Shown in pieces: positions 8,264 through 15,777 of a DNA stretch of 32,472 nucleotides. The position numbers and the translations under genes were made by a program. The notes beneath the pieces were generated by a model, which saw only the letters and a program-made list of their open reading frames with translations, did not search any database and was not told the origin of the DNA. The stretch comes from Syntrophomonadaceae bacterium (GTDB lineage Bacteria > Bacillota > Syntrophomonadia > Syntrophomonadales > DTU052), in assembly GCA_012729505.1 (NCBI GenBank), contig JAAYDA010000065.1, forward strand, positions 1-32,472. The letters run 5' to 3'. How positions within the stretch are numbered: position 1 is the stretch's first letter; each line of letters begins with the position of its first letter.

Positions 8264-8698
8264 TTACATGTGAATCTCTTGGACCCGATATTGAAATAGT
8301 CCGGCCGGAACTTCCACGGCTACCTCTTCATCCACTTTTCGCAGGATCAAGGAGCGGCCTACCGGTGACATACATGAAATACAACCGGATTTCGATTCAT
8401 TACAAGGTCCGATCAGTTTAAATTTTAATGGCTTTTTCCGTTTTAAATCGAGGACAGTAACTTCGCTGCCAATAACCACAAAGGGCACATCATTGCCGGA
8501 GTTTTCTGACTTCTTGGCTGTCTTAATCAAGCGAGACAACTGATCCGCGTAATGAGCTAGATCGCGTTCAAAGTCAGTCCGTTCTTGCGAAATATGAGGG
8601 AAAATCCTATTCATCAAATGGTCTTTTTCTTCTTCAATACAGGCCAGATGATTTTGGAGTTCCTCAATAACAGGAAGCGACAAGCTGATTATTCCCAT
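8264..8698 (-). CDS. Gre-like transcription factor with degenerate coiled-coil tip
   Basis: The last 75 residues (VVIGSEVTVLDLKRKKPLKF, then GCISCMSPVGRSLILRKVDEEV and AVEVPAGLFQYRVQEIHM) match the GreA/GreB C-terminal FKBP-like domain: GS-x-V-T-V-x-D, S-P-x-G-R-x-L and V-E-V-P-A-G-x-x-x-Y-x-V-x-x-I. The first 65 residues form a coiled coil, but the GreA tip motif D-L-S-E-N-A-E-Y is absent; the corresponding stretch is SQERTDFERD. It should bind RNA polymerase through the secondary channel, but whether it stimulates RNA cleavage is doubtful. Length (144) is slightly under GreA. The ATG at 8698 has GGAGG eight bases upstream. A strong promoter lies on the minus strand at 8775-8803 and a terminator follows, so it is a one-gene unit. 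Confidence 0.75.
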   Translation of the reverse strand: MGIISLSLPVIEELQNHLACIEEEKDHLMNRIFPHISQERTDFERDLAHYADQLSRLIKTAKKSENSGNDVPFVVIGSEVTVLDLKRKKPLKFKLIGPCNESKSGCISCMSPVGRSLILRKVDEEVAVEVPAGLFQYRVQEIHM

Positions 8699-8743
8699 GC
8701 CATTACCTCCAAAAAATTAAGAAAAAATAAAACTAGAGGGCGC

Positions 8744-8759
8744 TTCGCCGCTTGGCGAA
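8744..8759 (-). repeat. Leader hairpin in the Gre-like transcript
   Basis: TTCGCC and GGCGAA with a four-base loop form a perfect 6-bp stem in the first 25 nucleotides of the predicted leader. About 14 bases later the leader is U-rich (TTTTATTTTTTC). It may be a pause site or a poor attenuator. Confidence 0.35.
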
Positions 8760-8774
8760 ACACCCATTAAAATT

Positions 8775-8803
8775 AATATATCATGACATACAATGATTGT
8801 CAA
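8775..8803 (-). promoter_or_regulatory. Sigma-A promoter of the Gre-like gene
   Basis: On the minus strand TTGACA (8803-8798), a 17-base spacer and TATATT (8780-8775) match the housekeeping consensus in 11 of 12 positions. Predicted transcription start is near 8768, giving a leader of about 70 bases. Confidence 0.8.
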
Positions 8804-8844
8804 TCAAGTTATATGATTCCATTTAATGCAAATCCAATTAGTTT

Positions 8845-8873
8845 TTGACAACTTCTTTCTTTAAGACTGTAAT
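8845..8873 (+). promoter_or_regulatory. Sigma-A promoter for the DivIVA-ankyrin gene and downstream genes
   Basis: TTGACA (8845-8850), 17 bases, then TGTAAT (8868-8873). It is divergent from the Gre-like promoter, 42 bases away, and gives a leader of about 125 bases before the ATG at 9006. It may drive much of the pilus/shikimate run. Confidence 0.65.
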
Positions 8874-8942
8874 GATTCTGAATATACTATGCTGAAAAGA
8901 GGGATATGGGCCTTTTGCGAAGTATAGACAATATATTATGGA

Positions 8943-8979
8943 GCGGTGGTAATAGGTTCACATCGGAACGGACCGCCGT
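8943..8979 (+). promoter_or_regulatory. Structured leader before the DivIVA-ankyrin gene
   Basis: GCGGTGG (8943-8949) pairs with CCGCCGT (8973-8979), with two G-U pairs, and encloses a second stem GTTC/GAAC (8956-8959 with 8966-8969). The structure ends 15 bases before the GGGGGG ribosome site. It does not match a riboswitch class that I can recognise. Confidence 0.3.
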
Positions 8980-9005
8980 TTACTACTAACCGGGGGGAAA
9001 ACTAA

Positions 9006-10598
9006 ATGATCGTACCCCAAGAGATCAGAAACCGCCGATTCAAAACTGGTTTAAGAGGGTATAGCCCTGATGAGATAGAGGAATTTCAAGAACGGCTGGC
9101 TCTGGAATTTGAGGAACTGTACAGCAGTAATGAGAAATTGAAGCAGCGATTGGGTCAGGTGCGCAGTCAGATTGCAGCTCTCAAGGAAACTGAGCTGGGA
9201 CTGGAGCGAATTCAGGCAATTACCAATCATCAAGGGACTCTGGCTGAAGCTTCAGCTCTTCAGGAGGCCCGGGAGCTGCTGGATGCTGCTCTTCCCCATG
9301 TAGAGCAGCGCATCAGAGGTTACCGGGAGGTTCTGCAGAGGATCGAATTATTAACTGAAGAGGCCCATATGTTATGGCGAATTGAATCTGTGCAGTCATT
9401 TCCGGCCGAACTGGATGAGGAGATGGATTTATTAAGCCGACAGGTGCAGGAGCTGTCTGGAAATCTGGAGGAGTATTCCGGGTACCTTAAAGCACATCAC
9501 CCGATCAACAAGATGCCGGTACTGACAGTAGAAATGTTAATGGCTGCTGCTGACGGGGAGCTGGATCTTTCAGCTTTGAGCCTGCCACCGGAAGAGCCGG
9601 CTCCTTCATCCCAGGATGAAAGTATGCGAGAAGATTTTCCGGTGTTGCCTATTGATAATGAGATTGGGATAGTTCCCACCATAGAGGAACCTAAGCTGGA
9701 ATTAAAGGAGGCTTTACTTGCCAATGCCATAAAAATTGTGGAGGGGAGACCGAGGAATGGGATTGATTTTTCAGTACGGGAAAAGCCTTTTGATATTCCA
9801 GCCCCCAAACAATTTGTGGATAAGGACAGGAGCCATTCGAAGCCGGAGAAAAAGAAAGCGGCAGGCGATTCTTCCCGGAACCGATTAGCATGGGCTCTGA
9901 TCTTTATTGTGGTAGTTGTTTCAGGAATTAGCGGGGGATATTTTTTTAGCAATTATTTCGATAAATTGCCGCCTGTTTTCAGTAATACTGAACCTTCCGG
10001 CGGAGATAGTGAGGCTCTTTCTGCTTCACCTCTTTTAGCAGCGGTGATTGCTAATGATATTGATCAGGTCAAAGTGCTTTTGAATTCCGGGGAGTCAACT
10101 AAAACCATGACTCCCCAGGGAGAATCTCCCTTGATGATTGCTGCTCATAAAGGGAATGTTGAGCTGGCGGAGGTTTTGCTCCGGGCCGGTGCAGACCCTG
10201 ATCTTCAGACAACGGATTGGGGAGGCACGGCTCTCATGTATGGGGCATTTCAGGGCCACCTGGAGATAGTTGAGCTTCTGGCAAAAAACCATGCCGATCT
10301 GGATATTAAGAATAAAAACGGATGGACAGCCTTGATGGCGGCTGCTTATGCCGGACGTCCGCAGACAGCACGTTTTTTGGTTATGGAAGGTGCCGACCCT
10401 TATCTGGAAAGCTCCGATGGTTTAAATGCGTATCAACTGGCAATTCTGGCTGGGCGTGAACTGACCGCCCAAAACATGAAACAGGCCGGAGTATTGGCAA
10501 GCGAAGTCGGAAGCGGGCAGCTTGAACCCGATCAGGAAGGGGATTTTGGTAAAAATCCGTTATTGCTGGAGATGTTCAGTTTGTCGGTGGATTCCTGA
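9006..10598 (+). CDS. DivIVA-domain, single-TM, ankyrin-repeat protein
   Basis: The 530-residue protein joins parts rarely seen together. Residues 1-50 match the DivIVA N-terminus (IVPQEIRNRRFKTGLRGYSP, then DEIEEF): the I-x-N-x-x-F and G-Y-x-x-D-E-I-x-x-F signature that in DivIVA/GpsB proteins binds curved membrane. A coiled coil covers about 30-160, followed by an acidic, Pro-rich linker. A basic patch (KPEKKK, RNR) precedes one transmembrane helix (about 293-311). Ankyrin repeats fill about 341-498 (for example GESPLMIAAHKGNVELAEVL and NGWTALMAAAYAGRPQTARF). The charge pattern predicts DivIVA inside and ankyrins outside. ATG at 9006 follows GGGGGG. The prepilin peptidase gene starts 70 bases downstream, suggesting a pilus-related or cell-pole scaffold; this is inference. 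Confidence 0.85.
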   Translation: MIVPQEIRNRRFKTGLRGYSPDEIEEFQERLALEFEELYSSNEKLKQRLGQVRSQIAALKETELGLERIQAITNHQGTLAEASALQEARELLDAALPHVEQRIRGYREVLQRIELLTEEAHMLWRIESVQSFPAELDEEMDLLSRQVQELSGNLEEYSGYLKAHHPINKMPVLTVEMLMAAADGELDLSALSLPPEEPAPSSQDESMREDFPVLPIDNEIGIVPTIEEPKLELKEALLANAIKIVEGRPRNGIDFSVREKPFDIPAPKQFVDKDRSHSKPEKKKAAGDSSRNRLAWALIFIVVVVSGISGGYFFSNYFDKLPPVFSNTEPSGGDSEALSASPLLAAVIANDIDQVKVLLNSGESTKTMTPQGESPLMIAAHKGNVELAEVLLRAGADPDLQTTDWGGTALMYGAFQGHLEIVELLAKNHADLDIKNKNGWTALMAAAYAGRPQTARFLVMEGADPYLESSDGLNAYQLAILAGRELTAQNMKQAGVLASEVGSGQLEPDQEGDFGKNPLLLEMFSLSVDS

Positions 10599-10668
10599 GC
10601 CTAAGTTGGATATTGATATGTATTAACATAGATGAAGGCCTTTATCATCCAATGACAAAGGGGGAGTC

Positions 10669-11433
10669 ATGGCTGGCTTTTCATTTCTGATATTCATTTT
10701 GGGCGCCTGTGTGGGCAGTTTCCTAAATGTCTGCATTTACCGGATTCCTGCCCGGGAATCTTTGCTGATGCCGCCCTCTCATTGTCCAGAATGCGGAAGC
10801 CGTCTGGGGATATTGCAGCTGATTCCTATCATCAGTTACTTTTTTCTGCTGGGAAGGTGCCGATCATGCCGGGCCAGGATTTCCTGGCGGTATCCAATGG
10901 TTGAGGGTCTTACGGGGCTGTTGTTTTTATTGGTGTGGCATGTTTACGGTTTTAGCTGGCAAACGGCGGCGGCTTGGATATTTGTTTCGGTTCTGATTGT
11001 GGTCAGTTTTATTGATTGGGACCATTATATCATTCCTGATAATATGCTTCTGGGGGGGATTTTGGCAGGAATTCCTTTTCTGGCGCTGCAGTCGTGGACA
11101 ACACTAGGATGGGGATTAGCAGCTGCTTTGGGCTATGGAAGTATTATGGGGCTCATCGCCTTCATTTCCAAAGGGGGAATGGGCGGAGGTGATGTGAAGC
11201 TGGCAGCATTTTTGGGATTTTTTCTGGGTCCATACCTGGGAGGGCTGGCCTTGCTCCTGGGATTCCTGATGGGAGGGCTTATTGGGATTGTATTAATGCT
11301 TGCCGGGAAGAAGACCGGCAAAGATGTAATCGCCTTCGGCCCCTACCTGGCTTTGGGAGGATTGTTGGCTCTGCTAAAGGGATTTGATATCATTAATTGG
11401 TATCTGGCCTTTTTTTGCTGGAAAATATTATAG
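10669..11433 (+). CDS. pilD: Prepilin peptidase, A24 family (PilD)
   Basis: This 254-residue integral membrane enzyme cleaves prepilin leaders after Gly and usually methylates the new N-terminus. The N-terminal domain starts GACVGSFLNVCIYRIP and has the two zinc CxxC pairs (C39/C42 CPEC and C64/C67 CRSC) of bifunctional PilD-type enzymes. The aspartyl protease residues are D116 in FIDWDHYIIPD and D175 in GGGDVKL. About seven hydrophobic segments follow. Length is normal. ATG at 10669 has GGGGGAG six bases upstream. Its substrates are the pilin-like genes further down this window. Confidence 0.96.
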   Translation: MAGFSFLIFILGACVGSFLNVCIYRIPARESLLMPPSHCPECGSRLGILQLIPIISYFFLLGRCRSCRARISWRYPMVEGLTGLLFLLVWHVYGFSWQTAAAWIFVSVLIVVSFIDWDHYIIPDNMLLGGILAGIPFLALQSWTTLGWGLAAALGYGSIMGLIAFISKGGMGGGDVKLAAFLGFFLGPYLGGLALLLGFLMGGLIGIVLMLAGKKTGKDVIAFGPYLALGGLLALLKGFDIINWYLAFFCWKIL

Positions 11434-11521
11434 GGTCGGGATCACGCAATTCTATTCCTGCTCTGGTCGTTGCTTATTTCCTGGGTTATTATATAAGATA
11501 TCGGTTGTGGAGGTAAATTTT

Positions 11522-12052
11522 TTGGATAAATACCTGTTTCCCGACGTTTATGTAGAATCTATTCTGGATCTGCCCCTGGAGAAGCTATATGTTCTGGGGA
11601 TCAGGGCTTTCATTCTGGATCTGGACAATACGGTTACCGAATGGAACAACAGAGAGGTGCGAGAAGAGGTTCATTTGTGGGCAAAGAAGGCTAAAGAAGA
11701 AGGATTTCAGGCTTGTATTGCCTCTAACAATAGCCGGGCCAGAGTTTTGGCTGTGGCTGAAGAATTGGATATTCCATTTGTTCATAAGGCGAGGAAGCCC
11801 CGGCGGCGGGCTTTTTATCGGGCTATGGCTGCTATGGGCAGCAGTCCTCAGGAAACTGCAGTCATTGGCGATCAGATATTCACTGATATTCTGGGGGGGA
11901 ATCGCATGAACCTGTTTACAATTCTGGTTGTCCCCCTTCATCCTCGGGAGTTTTTTGGGACTCGGATTATGCGGAAATTGGAAAAACCGGTTTTGCGCCG
12001 AATCAAAGAGGCCATAAAACGAGGGGAAATAAACTCAATTTTTTCCGACTAA
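11522..12052 (+). CDS. yqeG: YqeG-family HAD-IIIA phosphatase
   Basis: The 176-residue protein has HAD motif I (ILDLDNTVTEW), motif II (CIASNNS) and the late motif (VIGDQIFTDILGGN), with the short insert-free layout of YqeG. The N-terminus DKYLFPDVYVESILDLPLE is typical of this family, whose substrate is not firmly established. I place the start at TTG 11522 because GGAGG lies eight bases upstream and family members begin here; the open frame reaches further upstream into pilD but without a ribosome site. In Bacillus yqeG sits next to yqeH and aroE; here yqeH is missing and aroE follows directly after about 120 bases. Confidence 0.85.
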   Translation: MDKYLFPDVYVESILDLPLEKLYVLGIRAFILDLDNTVTEWNNREVREEVHLWAKKAKEEGFQACIASNNSRARVLAVAEELDIPFVHKARKPRRRAFYRAMAAMGSSPQETAVIGDQIFTDILGGNRMNLFTILVVPLHPREFFGTRIMRKLEKPVLRRIKEAIKRGEINSIFSD

Positions 12053-12175
12053 TAAGTGTTTTGGTCCAATAATATGCGGTGGCCTGTCGACATGGTATGC
12101 TTGCTTTAGGAGTGTCTTTTCTGTAATAATCTACCTGTACAGATTCTCTTATCGAAAAAAGAAGAGGGCAGAGTA

Positions 12176-13033
12176 GTGCACATCGATGTGGAGACTAAAG
12201 TTTTTGGGCTGATAGGATATCCACTCAGCCATTCTCTGTCACCGTTAATGCATAACCAGGCTTTTACGGTGGCCGGGATTAATGCGGTTTATCTTCCCTT
12301 TCCGGTTCACCCGAATCAATTCTCTTCTGTGGTCGATGCTGCCAAGACTTTGAAAATCCCAGGGTTTAACGTTACAATTCCGTATAAAGAGATGATTATT
12401 CCTTATTTGGATGAGATTGATCAGGAGGCTGGCCGGTGTGGATCAGTCAATCTGGTTATTATCGAGGATGGAAGAGCGCTGGGTTTTAACACGGATGGAG
12501 TTGGCTTTCTGGATGCCCTTCGTCAGGAGGGGCATGTGCCGTCAGGTTTGGCAATAATTCTGGGAGCGGGTGGCGCCGCTCGTGCTTTAGGATATACTCT
12601 GGCAATAAACGGAATGGAAACGGTGTTTGTTAATAGGTCCCTGCCCCGGGCCCGGTTGCTGGCCCAAGAAATTATGAGCCTTACCGGGCAGGAGAGCCAG
12701 GCTATGGAATATGGCGGCGGCAAGGTTCATGAATATCTGGACAGGGCAAAATTGGTGGTTAATACTACTCCGCTGGGGATGTTCCCTGATAATAGCTTGA
12801 TGCCGGACATTGACTTGCGCGGAGCTGATTCGGGGACAATAATTTGTGATATCATATATAATCCGATGAACACCAGACTGCTCCAAGAGGCCCGGAGTTT
12901 AGGACTTCGGACCATGGATGGCACTGGGATGTTTGTCAATCAGGGTGTCCGCAGCTGGGAAATGATGGTCGGAAAAAAAGCTCCCAGGCAGGAAATGTAT
13001 GATGTGGTGCAAAAACGGCTCCTTGAGGATTAA
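12176..13033 (+). CDS. aroE: Shikimate dehydrogenase
   Basis: AroE reduces 3-dehydroshikimate to shikimate with NADPH. The 285-residue protein has the substrate site GYPLSHSLSPLMHN, catalytic K71 in NVTIPYKEM, N92, and D107 in FNTDGVGF. The nucleotide loop is GAGGAARAL, followed by an NR-type pocket (VNRSLPRARLL), which favours NADP. VNTTPLGM and GTGMFVNQG close the family pattern. GTG at 12176 follows GAGGG by six to seven bases. The stop overlaps the beginning of the GspH-type pilin gene. A TGTCGAC near 12088 is one base off a Spo0A core and was not called. Confidence 0.96.
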   Translation: MHIDVETKVFGLIGYPLSHSLSPLMHNQAFTVAGINAVYLPFPVHPNQFSSVVDAAKTLKIPGFNVTIPYKEMIIPYLDEIDQEAGRCGSVNLVIIEDGRALGFNTDGVGFLDALRQEGHVPSGLAIILGAGGAARALGYTLAINGMETVFVNRSLPRARLLAQEIMSLTGQESQAMEYGGGKVHEYLDRAKLVVNTTPLGMFPDNSLMPDIDLRGADSGTIICDIIYNPMNTRLLQEARSLGLRTMDGTGMFVNQGVRSWEMMVGKKAPRQEMYDVVQKRLLED

Positions 13034-13523
13034 ACCGAATGGGTCAGGGTATACTCTCGTTGAGCTTCTGGCGGTTTTAGCAATAATCAGTCTGATTTTT
13101 GTGTTAGCCTGGCCTGCTTACCGTGGTGTGGCTGAAAAGCTGGCACTGCGTCAGGATGCGGCTGTCTTGGCCCGGGAGCTTCGATTGGCCCGCCAGACCG
13201 CTATTACTATGGGTGAAGAATGCTGTGTAATCTTTATTGCCAGTTCGGCAGCCAAGCCTTCTACCACCTATCAGATCAGGCGAGGGGGAAAAATACGAAT
13301 TGTAAGGCTGACCCGAGGGGTAACCATAGCAGGTTCCAGTTTTGCCCGAGATCCGGTTTACCCTTCTCAGTATGACCGGACAGCCTGTCGATTTGTGCCT
13401 TCCGGAGCACCTACTGGAGGAGGGACGGTTCATTTGAAGAATAGTGGGGAGGAATCTCTTTATGTGGCGGTGACCCCGGCTACTGCCCGGGTGCGGGTGA
13501 CAGCAGAGGACCCCCGTAATTGA
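13023..13523 (+). CDS. GspH/FimT-type minor pseudopilin
   Basis: A class III signal PNGSG^YTLVELLAVLAIISLIF marks this as a prepilin: cleavage after Gly, Glu at +5, then the hydrophobic helix. The rest has the GspH/FimT pattern (REL-RLARQTAITMG) and two short disulfide-capable cysteine spots (ECC, TACRF). It probably primes pilus assembly in the membrane. I place the start at TTG 13023, giving an 11-residue leader and overlapping the aroE stop by 11 bases; ATG 12999 or 13002, after AGGAA, would give a longer leader and cannot be excluded. Pipelines may differ here. Mature length about 155 residues is normal. Confidence 0.8.
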   Translation: MRIKPNGSGYTLVELLAVLAIISLIFVLAWPAYRGVAEKLALRQDAAVLARELRLARQTAITMGEECCVIFIASSAAKPSTTYQIRRGGKIRIVRLTRGVTIAGSSFARDPVYPSQYDRTACRFVPSGAPTGGGTVHLKNSGEESLYVAVTPATARVRVTAEDPRN

Positions 13524-13575
13524 TGCGATATTTGAGCTGGCCGGTAAGTAATCCACTCTAATTGGAGGATGCTTA

Positions 13576-14082
13576 GTGTTTTTTGATTTGGCTTTCATTT
13601 TCTTCGCCCGGATTATTGACGTTTCTCTGGGTACGGTGCGTATGATACTGACCATAAAGGGTGACCGTTATCGGGCGGCGCTTATTGGGTTTATCGAAAT
13701 ATTTGTTTATGTTGTTGCTCTGAGCAAGGTCATTGGGGCTTTTGAAGACCCGTTGAAGCTTGCCCTTTACTGCTTGGGATTTGCCTGCGGAATCATTGTA
13801 GGCAGTTGGATGGAAGAGCTGTTGGCTTTGGGGCATCGGGGCTTGCAGGTGACTATTAATAAGGAACACCAGGATTTGGTGGACCACCTGCGTGATTTAG
13901 GATATGCGGTGACAATTTGGGAAGCTCAGGGGCGGGAAGGTCCGAAAATAGTTATGAATCTGGTGGTAAGACGGGAGATGGCCGGAAAGGTGGAAGAATT
14001 CATTCGTGAAGCTGATCCCCAGGCTTTTATCATATTCCTGGAACCAAAGAATTTTTCAGGAGGATTTATAAAGAAGAAGTGA
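13576..14082 (+). CDS. UPF0316 / DUF2179-DUF5698 membrane protein
   Basis: The 168 residues match UPF0316 proteins: three N-terminal hydrophobic helices with the signature ARIIDVSLGTVRMILTIKG and GFIEIFVYVVALSKV, then a soluble DUF2179-type domain from about residue 85 (VTINKEHQDLVDHLRDLGYA). Such soluble domains resemble those of YitT-type membrane proteins and may bind a small ligand; function is unknown. GTG at 13576 has GGAGG seven bases upstream. It sits between a minor pilin and aroC with very short gaps, so it is part of the same transcription unit. Confidence 0.85.
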   Translation: MFFDLAFIFFARIIDVSLGTVRMILTIKGDRYRAALIGFIEIFVYVVALSKVIGAFEDPLKLALYCLGFACGIIVGSWMEELLALGHRGLQVTINKEHQDLVDHLRDLGYAVTIWEAQGREGPKIVMNLVVRREMAGKVEEFIREADPQAFIIFLEPKNFSGGFIKKK

Positions 14083-14095
14083 GAGGGTGAATGAT

Positions 14096-15277
14096 TTGCT
14101 GCGATTACTAACCGCCGGAGAGTCCCATGGACCGGCCCTGACTACTATTATTGAGGGGCTGCCTGCCGGAATTCCCATTCAGAAGTCTGACCTGGATCAT
14201 CAATTGCAGAGAAGACAAATGGGCTATGGCCGTGGGGGCCGGATGCAGATTGAGAAGGATCAGGTCCGAATTTTGTCAGGGATCAGGAATGGCAGAACCC
14301 TGGGAAGTCCGGTCACCCTTATGATAGAAAACAAAGATTACCGGAACTGGCAAGAGATAATGGACCCGGAGTCGGTTCAGGAAGGCAGAGAAGTGAAGCG
14401 CCCGCGGCCGGGCCACGTGGATTTGGCCGGAGGAATGAAATATAATCATCAAGATCTGCGTAATGTATTAGAGAGGTCCTCGGCTCGGGAAACTGCGGCC
14501 CGGGTTGCGGCAGGTTCAATATGCAGGCAATTTCTTGAACAGTTTGACATAAAGATTTATAGTCAAGTGGTTTCTGTCGGGAGTGTGGTTAGCCCTGCCC
14601 GGGGAATAATATTCCCGGCCTCTCTGCAAAAGCTGGCTGATGAGTCGCCGGTCAGGTGTCCGGATAAGCCGGCGGCTGATGAGATGATGGCCTGCATTGA
14701 TCAGGCCAGGAGTCAAGGGGAATCCTTGGGCGGAAGCTTTGAAATACTGGTGGATAATCTTCCTCCCGGCCTGGGCAGCTATGTTCAGATGGACCGCAGG
14801 TTGGATGCTTTATTGGCCGGGGCCATGATGGGAATTCCGGCGATTAAGGCGGTGGAAATCGGAGAAGGACTGGATAGTTCGGGACAGAAGGGGTCTTTGG
14901 TACACGATCAGATCTATTATTCTTCTGAACAGGGCCTTTTTCGCCGGCAAAACAAAGCCGGCGGAATAGAGGGCGGAGTCAGCAATGGTGAGCAGCTTAT
15001 GGTTCGGGCTTATATGAAGCCTATTCCTACGCTTTATCAGCCGCTGCTGAGCGTGAATATTGATGATTGGCAGGAAGAAACAGCGGATATTGAACGATCT
15101 GACATATGTGCCGTACCGGCAGCCGCAGTAGTTGGCGAGGCCATGGCTGCAATTGTTCTGACCAATGAGATGCTGATCAAATTGGGCGGAGATTCGGTTG
15201 AAGAGTTGACTGAGAACTACGATAATTATATGAGATATTTAGAAAAGGTGTGGAAATGGACAAAAAGAAAAACATAG
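14096..15277 (+). CDS. aroC: Chorismate synthase
   Basis: AroC makes chorismate from EPSP with reduced FMN, the last common step of aromatic synthesis. Visible signatures are LLTAGESHGPALTTIIEGLP, RRQMGYGRGGRMQIEKD, the central RPGHVDLAGGMKYN followed by RNVLERSSARETAARVA, and NKAGGIEGGVSNGE. About 393 residues, normal. I prefer TTG 14096 (start M-L-R-L-L-T-A-G-E-S-H-G, the usual family start) because AGAGGG lies eight bases upstream; the in-frame GTG at 14087 would overlap that ribosome site. The end overlaps aroK by 22 bases, indicating translational coupling. Confidence 0.96.
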   Translation: MLRLLTAGESHGPALTTIIEGLPAGIPIQKSDLDHQLQRRQMGYGRGGRMQIEKDQVRILSGIRNGRTLGSPVTLMIENKDYRNWQEIMDPESVQEGREVKRPRPGHVDLAGGMKYNHQDLRNVLERSSARETAARVAAGSICRQFLEQFDIKIYSQVVSVGSVVSPARGIIFPASLQKLADESPVRCPDKPAADEMMACIDQARSQGESLGGSFEILVDNLPPGLGSYVQMDRRLDALLAGAMMGIPAIKAVEIGEGLDSSGQKGSLVHDQIYYSSEQGLFRRQNKAGGIEGGVSNGEQLMVRAYMKPIPTLYQPLLSVNIDDWQEETADIERSDICAVPAAAVVGEAMAAIVLTNEMLIKLGGDSVEELTENYDNYMRYLEKVWKWTKRKT

Positions 15278-15774
15278 TATTAATAGGCTTTATGGGTACC
15301 GGAAAAACCGCGGTCGGAACCCGGCTGGCGGCCAGACTGGGACGGGAGTTTGTGGATACGGATAAAGAGGTTGAAAAGGTTACCGGGTTAGCCGTCCGGG
15401 ATATTTTTTTGAAACATGGTCAGACCAGATTCAGGTCGGAGGAGGCCTTGATTGTTCAGAAGCTGGCTGCCGGCAAGGGCCTGGTCATTGCTACCGGAGG
15501 CGGGTCAATTATTAACCCTGAGAATCTCACGCTGTTAAAAGAAGATGGCATCCTGGTTTGCCTTCAGGCAGAGCCTGAAGAAATCCTGCGCCGGGTAAAC
15601 AAAAAACGCCATACCCGTCCATTGATCAAGAAAAGTATGACGGCAGAGGATATTCTTGAATTGCTGCGGGAGAGGCAGGAGTATTATGATAATGCTGACT
15701 TATTTGTAGATACATCCAGATTGGAGCCGGATGAAATCGTTAACAAAATTCTGCAGAAATTAAATGAGAGGTAG
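15256..15774 (+). CDS. aroK: Shikimate kinase
   Basis: AroK phosphorylates shikimate. The 172-residue protein has the P-loop GFMGTGKT (11-18), the shikimate-binding FVDTDKEVE and FRSEEALIV, GGG in IATGGGSII, and an R-x-x-x-R-x-L-I lid (KKRHTRPLI). ATG at 15256 follows AGGTG; it lies inside the end of aroC, and a GTG six bases upstream is an unlikely alternative. aroB follows after three bases. Confidence 0.95.
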   Translation: MDKKKNIVLIGFMGTGKTAVGTRLAARLGREFVDTDKEVEKVTGLAVRDIFLKHGQTRFRSEEALIVQKLAAGKGLVIATGGGSIINPENLTLLKEDGILVCLQAEPEEILRRVNKKRHTRPLIKKSMTAEDILELLRERQEYYDNADLFVDTSRLEPDEIVNKILQKLNER

Positions 15775-15777
15775 TAT

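Noticed and set aside
12086-12094. TGTCGAC as a Spo0A box before aroE
   Set aside because: It lacks the full TGTCGAA core and has no suitable flanks.
12100-12130. Possible promoter before aroE (TTGCTT-N17-TAATAA)
   Set aside because: The -10 matches consensus in only three of six positions.
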